Source: Alphaproteobacteria bacterium
GTDB lineage: Bacteria; Myxococcota_A; UBA796; GCA-2862545
NCBI GenBank assembly: GCA_020632915.1
Contig: JACKEP010000020.1
Coordinates: 38,630-102,629, forward strand
Direction: 5' to 3'
DNA length: 64,000 bases
Shown here piece after piece: positions 33,407 to 43,360 of this stretch (positions within the stretch are counted from its first letter, which is position 1; every line of letters begins with the position of its first letter). The notes beneath the pieces were generated by a model. That model was not told where the DNA came from. It ran no database searches and saw only the letters and a list, made by a program, of their open reading frames with translations. The position numbers were made by a program, and so were the translations under genes.

Positions 33407-34287
33407 CCGCGCGACCCGTGCCGGCGCCGCTGCGGACGTTCGCTGCCGACCACCTGGGGCCCGGCCTGGCGTTCGAGGAGCGCACCGTGCCCTACGGCGA
33501 GGCCGACGTGTGGACGGTGTCGCAGGAGGGCGAGGTGGTGGCCTGGCTCAAGCGCCACCGCTTCAAGTCCAAGGCGCGCCAGGAACGTGCCGCCTACGAG
33601 CGGTGGATCCCGCGACTGGCCGTCGGTGTGCCGCGGCTCATCGCCGCGTGCGAGGAGGTGCCCGAGGCGCTGCTGGTGGCGCACGTCCCTGGCGAGCGGG
33701 CCGACAAGGCGCGCCTGGAAGGCGACGCGCTGCACGAGGTCTACCGACGGATCGGCGAGGTGGTCGGACACCTGCACGCCCTGCCTCACGACGACGCCGA
33801 CGCGGTCGATCCGGTGGACGCCCTGCGCGCGCGCTGCGCCAGCTGGTGCGAGCGCGCCGTGGGGGAGGTGGCCCCCGAGCTGATCGACGTGCTCGACGCG
33901 TGGTTCGCCGAGCCGATGCCGGCCGTCCGCCGCGTGCCGTGTCACCGCGATCTGCAGCTGCACAACGTCATCGTCGACGTCGACCGCGACCTGGCCGTCA
34001 CCGTCATCGACTTCGGGCACGCGCGGGCCGACGTGTGGCTGGTCGACCTGGTCAAGCTGTTCCAGCTGCCGGGTCGGGTGCCGACGGCGGCGCGCGCGGC
34101 GTTCCTCCAGGGCTACGGTCGTCGCCTGCAGGGGAGCGAGCTCGATCTCGCGGAGCGTCTCCGGGCCCTGCACGGCCTCGCCACCTGGGTGTGGGCGCGC
34201 GATCACGCCGATCGGCGCGCCGCCGAGCTCGGGCGACGGGTGCTCAACGACGCGCTCGAGGCCCGCGGGGTGGCCGAGCGGTTGTAG
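33403..34287 (+). CDS. aminoglycoside phosphotransferase (APH)-like kinase
   Basis: A 294-residue cytoplasmic kinase-fold protein. The catalytic loop is VPCHRDLQLHNVIV (His181, Asp183) and the metal-binding segment VTVIDFGHARADVWLVDLVKL. An ATP-binding Lys is probably in VVAWLKRHRFKSK. It resembles the APH/choline kinase family, including small-molecule and sugar kinases; antibiotic resistance should not be assumed. GTG start within the GTGA overlap with the Sel1-like gene, closing a three-gene operon with the SGNH hydrolase. Confidence 0.82.
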   Translation: MTARPVPAPLRTFAADHLGPGLAFEERTVPYGEADVWTVSQEGEVVAWLKRHRFKSKARQERAAYERWIPRLAVGVPRLIAACEEVPEALLVAHVPGERADKARLEGDALHEVYRRIGEVVGHLHALPHDDADAVDPVDALRARCASWCERAVGEVAPELIDVLDAWFAEPMPAVRRVPCHRDLQLHNVIVDVDRDLAVTVIDFGHARADVWLVDLVKLFQLPGRVPTAARAAFLQGYGRRLQGSELDLAERLRALHGLATWVWARDHADRRAAELGRRVLNDALEARGVAERL

Positions 34288-34372
34288 CGACGACCCGGCG
34301 GACCGAGGTTGTGGCCGGCGGGTGGATCGGGCATCGTGGCGGTGTGGGTCGCGGGCGGAGACGGGACGGACG

Positions 34373-34891
34373 ATGCGTGGACCAGGCCTGGCGGGGCTCC
34401 TGCTGCTGACCGCCTGCACGTCGAACACCGACGGCAAGGACGACACCGGCGACACCAACCCCGACGTGGTGGGCTGCGACGGTGACGGCACGGCCGCCCT
34501 GGAGGTGGGCCAGGATCTGCGCGAGGGCGTGGCCCACGACGGCATCACGATCGACTACGGCAACCCGCCCCAGGGCGGAGCGCCGTACGCGCCGTTCCAG
34601 ATCCGCCTGAGGGCGGTCCTGGACGGGCAGCGCACCAAGGTGTCGGCGTCCGCGATCGACACCGACACGGGCCAGGAGATCGGCTCGGCGCTGCAGGAGC
34701 AGGGGTTCCTCTGTTCGAACACCGGCACCCACGAGGGGTGGTTGTACGGCGGTGAGGTGCACCTGCGGTTCTGGGGCTGGTCGCTCGACGAGCTGGTGGA
34801 CGTGCCGCTGAGCGTGACCATCACGGTCGACCTGCCCGACGATCAGCAGGTCAGCGAGACCTTCGACGGCGTGCTGGCCTGGACGCTGTAG
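34373..34891 (+). CDS. small lipoprotein, hypothetical
   Basis: A 172-residue protein with a clear lipobox (GLAGLLLLTAC) and a short Asp/Thr linker (SNTDGKDDTGDTNPD). The mature part is beta-rich with two cysteines (VVGCDGDG and GFLCSNTG), and ends LSVTITVDLPDDQQVSETF. No family recognised. GGAG at 34357-34360 may serve as its ribosome site. Confidence 0.65.
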   Translation: MRGPGLAGLLLLTACTSNTDGKDDTGDTNPDVVGCDGDGTAALEVGQDLREGVAHDGITIDYGNPPQGGAPYAPFQIRLRAVLDGQRTKVSASAIDTDTGQEIGSALQEQGFLCSNTGTHEGWLYGGEVHLRFWGWSLDELVDVPLSVTITVDLPDDQQVSETFDGVLAWTL

Positions 34892-34935
34892 GGTTGGCGG
34901 GGCAGGCTGCCCACACCCCGGCCGCGGAGGCCTCC

Positions 34936-36009
34936 ATGGAACAGACCGGCGCGAGCCACCGCTCCCTCGATGCCCTGGCGCCCAAGGTCACCGCCGCCTG
35001 GTACATCGCCTGCCGCGTCGATGCCCTCGGCGCCGGCCCGGTGCGCTCCATGGTCCACGGGCGACCGATGGTGGTGTTCCGCGGGGCGGGCGGCGACGTC
35101 TCCGTGCTCGTCGACCGGTGCCCGCACCGCAACGTCCCGCTGTCGTTCGGCCGGGTCGTGGGCGACACGATCCAGTGCGGCTACCACGGCTGGCGCTTCG
35201 ACGGTGAGGGGACGTGCACCCACGTCCCCGGCCTGCCGGGCGACGCCGGCCACCCGGCGCGACGCGCCACGGTGGTGCCGTCGGTGGTGCAACAGGGCTT
35301 CGTGTGGGTGTGGCCGGACGCCGACGTCGCGCCCCACGGCACGCCGTTCCGCTTCCGCCACCTCGACGATCCGGCCTACACCACCGTCTGCCGCAGCCTG
35401 CCGAGCCCCGGCAGCGTGTTCATGGTGGTCGAGAACGCGCTGGACGTCCCGCACACGGCCTTCCTGCACGGCGGTCTGTTCCGCGACGACACGGCCCAGC
35501 GCCGTGAGGTCACCTGTCACATCCGGCGCTTCCACGACCGGGCCGAGTGTGCCTTCGTCGGCGAGCGCCGTCCGAGCGGCATCGCGGGCCGGCTGCTGTC
35601 GCCGTCCGGCGGCGACATCTCCCACGTCGACCGCTTCCACCTGCCGTCGATCACCGAGGTGGAGTACCGCCTCGGCGACGAGAACCACGTGCTCCTCAAC
35701 GGCGCCTGCACCCCGGTCGACGACACCACCACCATCGTGCACGCGGTGGTGTCGATCCGCAGCCGGTTGCCCGGGTGGCTGGTCCGCCCGATCGTGCAGC
35801 CGCTCGCCCTGAGGATCTTCGCCCAGGACGTGGAGGTGCTGCGGCTGCAGGTCGACACGCTGCAGGCCTTCGGGGACGCCACGTTCGTGTCCACCGACAT
35901 CGACGTGCTCGGCACGCACATCCTGCGTCTGATGCACCGCGCCGCCCGTGGGGACGCCGGCGATCCCGAGGCGCCGCCCTTCGAGCGCACCACCACCATG
36001 CTGGTCTGA
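34936..36009 (+). CDS. Rieske non-heme iron oxygenase
   Basis: A 357-residue oxygenase. The Rieske [2Fe-2S] ligands are Cys62-His64 (CPHRNVPL) and Cys81-His84 (CGYHGW), 19 residues apart. The mononuclear iron site is ENALDVPHTAFLH (Asp170, His173, His178), the bridging Asp included. It resembles the phenoxybenzoate/vanillate/pheophorbide-type oxygenases that hydroxylate or demethylate ring compounds. It needs a separate reductase, none of which is beside it. GGAGG at 34926-34930 sets the start. Confidence 0.88.
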   Translation: MEQTGASHRSLDALAPKVTAAWYIACRVDALGAGPVRSMVHGRPMVVFRGAGGDVSVLVDRCPHRNVPLSFGRVVGDTIQCGYHGWRFDGEGTCTHVPGLPGDAGHPARRATVVPSVVQQGFVWVWPDADVAPHGTPFRFRHLDDPAYTTVCRSLPSPGSVFMVVENALDVPHTAFLHGGLFRDDTAQRREVTCHIRRFHDRAECAFVGERRPSGIAGRLLSPSGGDISHVDRFHLPSITEVEYRLGDENHVLLNGACTPVDDTTTIVHAVVSIRSRLPGWLVRPIVQPLALRIFAQDVEVLRLQVDTLQAFGDATFVSTDIDVLGTHILRLMHRAARGDAGDPEAPPFERTTTMLV

Positions 36010-36095
36010 GCTGCCTGCGGCGCGGGCCTCCCACGGGGTATGACCGGGGCGCAGGTCCCACGGGGGACGCTGCCGGGTCCGAGGTCAGGTCGACG

Positions 36096-39000
36096 GTGCG
36101 ACGCCACCCTCCGCTGCTGCCGCTGCTGGTCGCCCTGCTCGTGCCAGCCCTGGTGTGGGGCGCGGCGTGGCAGGCGCTGAAGCGTCCGACCGTCCAAGGA
36201 CACGCCGCCCAGCTCGACGCGCGCCTCGAAGGGCACGATCCCCAGGTGATCGTGCTGGGCAGCTCGCTCGCCCATCGCGGCGTCGACACCGCCGTGCTGG
36301 CCCGCGAGCTCGGGCTCCGGCAGGACGCGATCGTCATGCTGCAGCTGCCGCACGCCGAGGCGGCCCACTGGTACGCCATCCTCAAGAACCGCGTGTACGC
36401 GCACGGCTACACGCCGCGGCTGGTGCTCGTGGTCGGTGCGCTCACCACGATGCTCAACCACGACACGCTGGCCTACGAGGCCAACGTGGAGCGGCTGGTG
36501 GAGCAGCTGGGCGACGACGAACCCGTGATCGCCACCAAGGTGTTCGGCTTCGACGACCCCGCCGCGTTCCGGGAGCGGTTCGTGCGCGAGCACGCCGGCA
36601 CGTGGCGACAGGTGCTGCTCGACGCCGTGCGCGACCGGATGGTGACGTGGCTCTTCGCGCCCCACCGCCGCCTCGACGAGGGGCAGGCGCTCGTCGAGCG
36701 CGTCAACGACGAGGTCTTCGGCAACGCGCAGATGGACTACGCGCTCCATCGGGACGCGCCGACCGGGCTCGCCTCGGAGGTGGGCGCGCTCACCCCCGTG
36801 CGCAACGACGCCTTCGATCTGCGACGGGACGCGCTGGTGGGGGACCTGGCCGCGCTCGCCCACGACCACGGCGCCGAGCTCGCCTTCGTGCGCATGCCGT
36901 TCCCCCCCAGCAACGCCACGATGGACGTCGTGCCGCCGGACATCGCCGACGCGGCGCTGGCGTGGATGGACGAGGTGGGCGCCGGCTACCTCGACCTGCG
37001 CAGCCTCGACCTCGGTGATGCCGACTTCGAGGACATGCGGCACCTTTCGCGGCGCGGCGCGGTGACGTTCACGACGGCGATGGCGCGATCGCTCCAGGCG
37101 ATGGGGGCGCTGGACGGCGACGGCGGGCTCGCCGTGGTGCAAGGGCTGCGGCAGGTGCCGACGCCCGGGCGTCCGTCCCGCGCGTCGCTGCCGATCGTGC
37201 ACCGGCGCGCGGGGTGTCGGTGGGAGGGCCCGGCGGGCGCGCTCGCGGCGTTCACGCCCGAGGTCGTCGCGGCGCTGCCGCCCGACGCCGGCGTGCCGTT
37301 CGTGGTGCGCGCAGGCGACCGGGGGCTCGATCCCGGCGTGGGCGGTGGTGACGCGGCGGCGTGCACCGGCACGTGGGCGATCGTGGACGGTGTCCTCGAG
37401 GTGGCCGCACCGGACGCGGGGGTTCCGATCGAGGTCGTGCCCGCGGACGACGTGGTCGTGCCCGAGAAGGGGGGCCCGATGGTGTGGCTGCTGCCCGGCG
37501 AGCGCGTGCACTTCGAGGTCGACGCCGGCTGGTCCCTGCCGCCGCGCACCTTCCGGGTGACGGTGCGGGGCACGAGCCCGGGTGCCGATGCGCGCGCGGA
37601 GGTCACCGTCGCCGGCCAGGTGCTGCCCGTGGTCGCCCGGGAGGGCCACCTGCTCGGCTCTGCATGGCTCACGCCCCCCGACGGCCCCTGGACCGTCGAC
37701 GTCGCGGTGCCGGCCGACGCGCCGCCGCTGCTCGTGCACCACCTGGCCGTGGGCACGCCGCCCGTGACCACGTCGCTGCTCGGTGTCGAGGAGACGCTGC
37801 ACGGCGCGTCGGTGCGCCTCGTGGGCGGGCGCCTGGACGACACGCGCGGGGACGTCACCTACGACGCGCCGCCGGTGCAGGCGCCGCTGGCCCCCAAGCT
37901 CAAGCCGGGCCCGAGGACGCTGGCGATCGCACCGCTCCCCGGCCTGGCCGATCTGGCGGACGCGGCGACGCAGGGCGAGGCGCGGCCGAGCACCTGCTCG
38001 CCGATCGTGGTGCTCGAGGACGGCGTGCCGCTGCCGGGGGCGCACGCGACGTGCGCGGACGTGTGGACCGAGGGCAGGGGACGGTGGTGCCACGCCGGCG
38101 CGAACGTCTACCTCACCGCGACGGACGGCACGCCGCCGCAGAGCAACGGGCGCCGCTACACCGTGGCCCTCGATCCGCGTCGCACCTGCGCCACCTGGAC
38201 GCAAGCCGGCGCCGCGACGCTGCGCGGCAGCTGGTGGCTCTACCCCCACGACACCGTGCACATCCAGGCCCCGCAGGGGCGCTTGCGGGCGTTCCGCGAC
38301 GGGGCGAACCAGCTGGTGCTCGAAGCGGTGCCGCTGGTGGCGAGCCCGTCGGCGCCGCTGTCGGTGCAGCTGACCGTCGACGGCGCCGTCGTGCTCGACA
38401 CCACGTGGGCGCTGCCCGCCGGCACGGCGCGTTCGCGGCTGCTGCGCGTGCCGATCGAGCCGGCGGTGCCGCCCTCGGCGCGGGACGTGACGCTGACGCT
38501 GTCCCATCCCGACGACGCCACCTTCGTGCTGCTCACGCTCGCGGCGCTGGAGGAGCACCACGGGGACGCCGACGCCGTGGCGGCCTCGGCGGTGGTGGTG
38601 CCGCGGACGGTCCGGCGCCTGCCGGTGCAGGCTGCGGGGCGCACGGGCCAGGCGCCCCCGCTGCCGCCGCTGAAGGTGGTGGGGCCCTTCGAGTACGGTG
38701 CCTTCGAGGCCCAGCTGTTCCCGCTGTGGCCGGTCAGCAACACCGCCCTCGACAAGCTCGGCCTGGGCGCGTGGTCGCCGCTGCGCGTGGTCGCCGACGG
38801 CCAGGATCTCGTGCCCCTGGCGTCGCAGAAGGCGTTCAAGGCCGGCTGCGGCGGGTGCTTCCTCCACACCGGCAAGGCCGTCCTCTTCCGCGCCGCAGCG
38901 GGCGCCGAGGCGTCGCTGGAGGCGCGGCTCGACGAGGCCTTCCCGCTCCAGGTGTCCGGGGAGGCGGACGTGTGGTGGGTCTACCCCGGGCAGCAGGGGT

Positions 39001-39311
39001 GGTGGGACGTCGCGCTCGACGCCGCCCAGGGCCCGCGCCACGTCGAGATCGCCGTCGTCGGCGTGGCCGCGGATCGGGAGCGGGCCGGGGAGGCGCTGTC
39101 CCTGTCGGTGGGTGACGCCCCGGTGACGCTGCGGTCCGACGTCGGCGCCGGTGTGTTCACGGCCCGACACGACCTGCCACCCGGGGAGGGCACGGTGCGG
39201 GTGACGCTCGCCAACGGCTCGGACCGGGGCTTTGCGCTGGTGCGACGGCTGACGGTGGTGGACGACCGCGGTGCGGCGCTCGTGCTCGGGGCCGACGACG
39301 CGTCGCCGTGA
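36096..39311 (+). CDS. large exported SGNH-like protein with three C-terminal beta-sandwich repeats
   Basis: A 1071-residue protein with an N-terminal membrane/signal segment (PPLLPLLVALLVPALVWGAAW). Residues 40-350 look like an SGNH/DltD-type domain (VIVLGSSLAHRGVDTAVL for block I; LSRRGAVTFTTAMARSL near the end, where the distal His is not clear). The rest is beta-rich and appears triplicated: units with the same motif occur around Trp464 (VWLLPGERVHFEV), Trp713 (WWLYPHDTVHIQA) and Trp960 (VWWVYPGQQGWWDV), each followed by alternating beta strands. It is probably periplasmic or surface exposed and acts on or binds glycans. GTG start by position; weak ribosome site. Confidence 0.65.
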   Translation: MRRHPPLLPLLVALLVPALVWGAAWQALKRPTVQGHAAQLDARLEGHDPQVIVLGSSLAHRGVDTAVLARELGLRQDAIVMLQLPHAEAAHWYAILKNRVYAHGYTPRLVLVVGALTTMLNHDTLAYEANVERLVEQLGDDEPVIATKVFGFDDPAAFRERFVREHAGTWRQVLLDAVRDRMVTWLFAPHRRLDEGQALVERVNDEVFGNAQMDYALHRDAPTGLASEVGALTPVRNDAFDLRRDALVGDLAALAHDHGAELAFVRMPFPPSNATMDVVPPDIADAALAWMDEVGAGYLDLRSLDLGDADFEDMRHLSRRGAVTFTTAMARSLQAMGALDGDGGLAVVQGLRQVPTPGRPSRASLPIVHRRAGCRWEGPAGALAAFTPEVVAALPPDAGVPFVVRAGDRGLDPGVGGGDAAACTGTWAIVDGVLEVAAPDAGVPIEVVPADDVVVPEKGGPMVWLLPGERVHFEVDAGWSLPPRTFRVTVRGTSPGADARAEVTVAGQVLPVVAREGHLLGSAWLTPPDGPWTVDVAVPADAPPLLVHHLAVGTPPVTTSLLGVEETLHGASVRLVGGRLDDTRGDVTYDAPPVQAPLAPKLKPGPRTLAIAPLPGLADLADAATQGEARPSTCSPIVVLEDGVPLPGAHATCADVWTEGRGRWCHAGANVYLTATDGTPPQSNGRRYTVALDPRRTCATWTQAGAATLRGSWWLYPHDTVHIQAPQGRLRAFRDGANQLVLEAVPLVASPSAPLSVQLTVDGAVVLDTTWALPAGTARSRLLRVPIEPAVPPSARDVTLTLSHPDDATFVLLTLAALEEHHGDADAVAASAVVVPRTVRRLPVQAAGRTGQAPPLPPLKVVGPFEYGAFEAQLFPLWPVSNTALDKLGLGAWSPLRVVADGQDLVPLASQKAFKAGCGGCFLHTGKAVLFRAAAGAEASLEARLDEAFPLQVSGEADVWWVYPGQQGWWDVALDAAQGPRHVEIAVVGVAADRERAGEALSLSVGDAPVTLRSDVGAGVFTARHDLPPGEGTVRVTLANGSDRGFALVRRLTVVDDRGAALVLGADDASP

Positions 39312-39323
39312 GCCTCCGTGGGC

Positions 39324-40724
<1,401 letters not shown>

Positions 40725-40763
40725 GCACCCTCCGAAAGCCGTCCGCTTGGCGTCGGGTTGTGC

Positions 40764-40778
40764 CACGTCCGAGACGTG
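40764..40778. promoter_or_regulatory. palindrome CACGTC-CGA-GACGTG, candidate activator site
   Basis: A perfect 6+6 inverted repeat with a 3-nt spacer lies about 35 nt upstream of the sigma-54 box of the kinase gene, in the divergent region. A second dyad, CCCCGACGTGGGG, is at 40788-40800. Enhancer-binding regulators use such sites. GACGTG is common in this genome's coding DNA, so only the palindromic arrangement is notable. Confidence 0.4.
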
Positions 40779-40811
40779 ATCGTCCATCCCCGACGTGGGG
40801 CGATATCAGGC

Positions 40812-40827
40812 TGGCACGACGCGTGCG
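40812..40827 (+). promoter_or_regulatory. sigma-54 promoter of the globin-coupled kinase
   Basis: TGGCACGACGCGTGCG carries GG (40813-40814) and GC (40825-40826) 10 nt apart with a full TGGCACG -24 element. Transcription would start near 40838, only 8 nt before the GTG at 40846; a GTG at 40861 with GAGG at 40851-40854 would fit this promoter better. Confidence 0.72.
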
Positions 40828-40845
40828 CACGTCTGGGGGATCGCT

Positions 40846-42345
40846 GTGCCGAGGTTCGATGTGGAAGCGTTCGAGGAGATGAAGGCGTACGTGCGCTTCG
40901 GCCCCGAGGATCGCGCACGGTTGCAAGCGTTCTGGCCCACCGTGGCGCCGCAGGTCCAGGCGGTCACGGACGCCTTCTACGACCGCATCCTCGAGTTCGA
41001 CGGCGCGCGCACGGTCTTCTCCGGCCCGGAACAGGTCGCGCGGCTGAAGCGCACGCTGGAGGTGTGGCTCCAGGAGCTGCTCAACGGACCGTACGACACG
41101 GCGTACTACGAGCGTCGGCGCCGCATCGGCTTCAAGCACGTCGAGGTGGGGCTGCCCCACCGCTACATGTACACGGCGATGCACGGCATCACCGAGCACC
41201 TGTGCGCGATCGCCCAGGGCAGCCTGCCTGCCGCGAAGGCGGTGCAGGTGTGCGCCAGCGTGCGGCGGGTCGCCATGCTCGATCTCGCCATCATGAACGG
41301 CACCTACATGGGCCTGCACGAGCGGGGGCGCATGGAGGACCTGGCCGTGCTGCTCGTGGCGCACCTGCCGTCGGCGGCCTTCGTGCTCGGTCCCGAGGGG
41401 GACGTCGTCGCCTCGACCGAGGCGGCGCGGCAGCTGTGCGGGGCCGATCCCCACGGCAGGTCGTGCCTCGACGCCCTGCCCCAGGCCCTGGTCGACGCCG
41501 CCGAGCTCGATCGCCACCTCCGGCACGTCCACGAGGCACCGGTCGAGCTGGTGCGGGTCGACGTCGACCTGGACGGCAGTGATCGCAGCTTCCGCGTGTC
41601 GATCGCGCCCATCGGGCACGACGCCTTCTCCACGCTCGTGGTCCTCGACGAGATCACCGCCTCGCTGCGGGAGGAGGCGGCGCGCCGTCGCACGGAGGCG
41701 CTCGCCCAGATCGGCTCGATGTCCGCGGCCGTGGCGCACGAGCTGCGCAACCCGCTCGCGGGCATCTCGGGCGCCATCCAGGTGATCGCCGGCACCCTCG
41801 ACGACGACGACCGTCGACGACCCGTCATGTCCAAGGTCCGCGACCAGATCGGCCGCCTCGACCGCATGGTCCGCGATCTGCTCGCCTTCTCCCGGCCCCC
41901 CGAGGCGCGGCTGGCGTGCGTCGCGCTGCACGAGGTGGCCGACGTGGTGGTGGATCTGGTGCGCCGCGACCACGACGGCGTGTCGCTGTCCCGCGAGGGC
42001 ACCGGATCGGCGCTGGCCGATGCCGATCTCGTGCACCGGATCCTGCTCAACCTGGTGCAGAACGCGGTGGGGGCGACGGGGGGGACGGGGCACGTGGTGG
42101 TGCGGGTCGACGAGGACGTGGTCGACGTGTGCGACGACGGCCCCGGCATCGATCCCGACAACGCCGCCCGCGTGTTCGAGCCGTTCTTCACCACGAAGAT
42201 GACGGGCACGGGACTGGGGCTGGCGATCTGCCGCAACGCGGCGGAGGCGATGGATGCCCGCCTCGACCTCGTCCCGTCCACACTGGGCGGCGCGGGCTTC
42301 CGGCTGTCGTTCCCCCCGCGCGGGAGCCTCGGCCCCGCGGCGTGA
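40846..42345 (+). CDS. globin-coupled sensor histidine kinase (protoglobin-PAS-HisKA-HATPase)
   Basis: A 499-residue soluble kinase. Residues 1-160 form a protoglobin domain: proximal heme His98 in FKHVEVGLPHRYMYTA and Tyr45 (AFYDRIL), the usual distal gas-binding tyrosine. A PAS-like domain spans about 170-265 (AFVLGPEGDVVASTEAAR). The phosphorylated His298 is in AAVAHELRNPLAGISG, and the ATPase has N (LLNLVQNAVGA), G1 (DVCDDGPGIDPDNA) and G2 (GTGLGLAICRNAAEAM) boxes. It should bind heme and sense oxygen, NO or CO. It is divergent from the NtrC-type regulator and beside the cbb3 genes. Start uncertain between 40846 and 40861. Confidence 0.9.
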   Translation: MPRFDVEAFEEMKAYVRFGPEDRARLQAFWPTVAPQVQAVTDAFYDRILEFDGARTVFSGPEQVARLKRTLEVWLQELLNGPYDTAYYERRRRIGFKHVEVGLPHRYMYTAMHGITEHLCAIAQGSLPAAKAVQVCASVRRVAMLDLAIMNGTYMGLHERGRMEDLAVLLVAHLPSAAFVLGPEGDVVASTEAARQLCGADPHGRSCLDALPQALVDAAELDRHLRHVHEAPVELVRVDVDLDGSDRSFRVSIAPIGHDAFSTLVVLDEITASLREEAARRRTEALAQIGSMSAAVAHELRNPLAGISGAIQVIAGTLDDDDRRRPVMSKVRDQIGRLDRMVRDLLAFSRPPEARLACVALHEVADVVVDLVRRDHDGVSLSREGTGSALADADLVHRILLNLVQNAVGATGGTGHVVVRVDEDVVDVCDDGPGIDPDNAARVFEPFFTTKMTGTGLGLAICRNAAEAMDARLDLVPSTLGGAGFRLSFPPRGSLGPAA

Positions 42346-42369
42346 TCGCGCGGGCCCCGGGTGCGCGTG

Positions 42370-43041
42370 TCAGTGGCACGCGGGTGGCGCGTCGACCGCC
42401 TGCGCGGCGTCGGCGTGTGGACCGTGGTCGGCGGCGCGGGCCACCAGCCCCTGACGCACGCCGATGCTCCACCACCCCGCCGCGAGGACGAGCACGGCCA
42501 GGCCGCGACGGGCCCAGAGGCTGGTGGCGACGACACGCCGCAGCCCGATGGAGGCGGTCGCGAGCAGGGGAGCCGTGCCGAGCCCGAACAGCGCCATCGC
42601 GAGGGCACCCGCTCCGGGATGCGCCAGCGCGACGGGCACCCCGAGGGCGGCGTAGACGAGGCCACAGGGCAGGAGCGCCGTGGCCGCACCGAACAGGAAC
42701 CGGCCGCCGAGCCCGCCGCGGCGGAGCGCCGACGACGCGAGCTGGTTCACACCGGGCAGCACTGGCGCCAGGGGTGGCAGCAGCCCGGCGAGTGACAGGG
42801 CGAAGACGGTCGTCAGCGTGCCCGCCACCACCGTGAGCACCCACCCGGGCCCCGGGATCCGGCTGCCGAGCGCGCCGGCCACTGCGCCGAGCGTGGCGTA
42901 GGTGGTCAGGCGGCCGAGGTGGTAGCCGGCAGCGCCGGAGGCGGGCTGGGCGCACGCGCTGGCGAACCCACCGCACATCCCCACACAGTGTGGGCTGCCG
43001 ACGAGGCCGGCGAGGAACGCGCCCCACATCAGACCCCACAT
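42370..43041 (-). CDS. TauE/SafE-type membrane protein of cbb3 clusters
   Basis: A 223-residue membrane protein with about six helices. GSPHCVGMCGGFASACAQ at the N-terminus and TALLPCGLVYAALG in the middle are the metal/thiol motifs of the sulfite exporter TauE/SafE (DsbD-like TM) family commonly found with ccoNOQP and ccoI, where it probably helps copper delivery or oxidase assembly. The His-rich tail (ADHGPHADAAQ ... PPACH) may bind metal. ATG follows AGGAGG. It reads away from ccoN. Confidence 0.82.
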   Translation of the reverse strand: MWGLMWGAFLAGLVGSPHCVGMCGGFASACAQPASGAAGYHLGRLTTYATLGAVAGALGSRIPGPGWVLTVVAGTLTTVFALSLAGLLPPLAPVLPGVNQLASSALRRGGLGGRFLFGAATALLPCGLVYAALGVPVALAHPGAGALAMALFGLGTAPLLATASIGLRRVVATSLWARRGLAVLVLAAGWWSIGVRQGLVARAADHGPHADAAQAVDAPPACH

Positions 43042-43360
43042 GACGTCCTCCTGCGGTCCAACGGGGACCGGATGCGGACCGAAGCACGCTCCGTGCCACG
43101 CCCCCCGGGGGGACGCCCCGACCGGCGCAGCGTGTGGCGACCCCGTTCACGCGCGGCGCGTGTGCGACATCGCGCCGCACCCGAGGCGATGGAAGCGGAT
43201 GCCGGCGGGCGAGCGTCCGCGGTGTGGGCGCGAAAGTGACGGTTCGGACGAGAGAGCGGAGACGCATCCCGCGGCGGATCGCTGTCACGATCGGTCGCGC
43301 TGCGTTTGGCACGGTCACTGCTTACCGCCGCGTCCACCCACCGTGGATCGGGAGGCTCCC
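43042..43360. other. 319-nt control region upstream of ccoN
   Basis: No gene is seen. It holds the sigma-54 promoter at 43307, the ccoN ribosome site GGAGG (43351-43355), and a perfect 12-nt palindrome CCCCCCGGGGGG (43101-43112). No FNR-type TTGAT-N4-ATCAA site was found, which is unusual for a cbb3 operon. Confidence 0.6.
43307..43322 (+). promoter_or_regulatory. ccoN: sigma-54 promoter of ccoNOQP
   Basis: TGGCACGGTCACTGCT has GG (43308-43309) and GC (43320-43321) 10 nt apart and a full TGGCACG -24 element. Transcription would begin near 43333, leaving a 28-nt leader with a GGAGG ribosome site before the GTG at 43361. Confidence 0.78.

Noticed and set aside
33403..34287. Antibiotic-resistance call for the APH-like gene
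   Set aside because: Only the generic kinase motifs are present; the family includes many metabolic kinases and the context is not a resistance cassette.
35517..39170. A 1217-codon open frame antisense to the SGNH-like gene
   Set aside because: It is an Arg/His-rich shadow caused by high GC third positions; no start signal, domain or coupling supports it, while the sense gene has a signal segment and domain structure.
40738..40761. Sigma-54-like TGGCAC on the - strand before the NtrC-type regulator gene
   Set aside because: The GG to GC spacing is 11 nt, not 10, so it fails the strict requirement.
43042..43360. FNR or ArcA site before ccoN
   Set aside because: I looked for TTGAT-N4-ATCAA-like dyads and found none.
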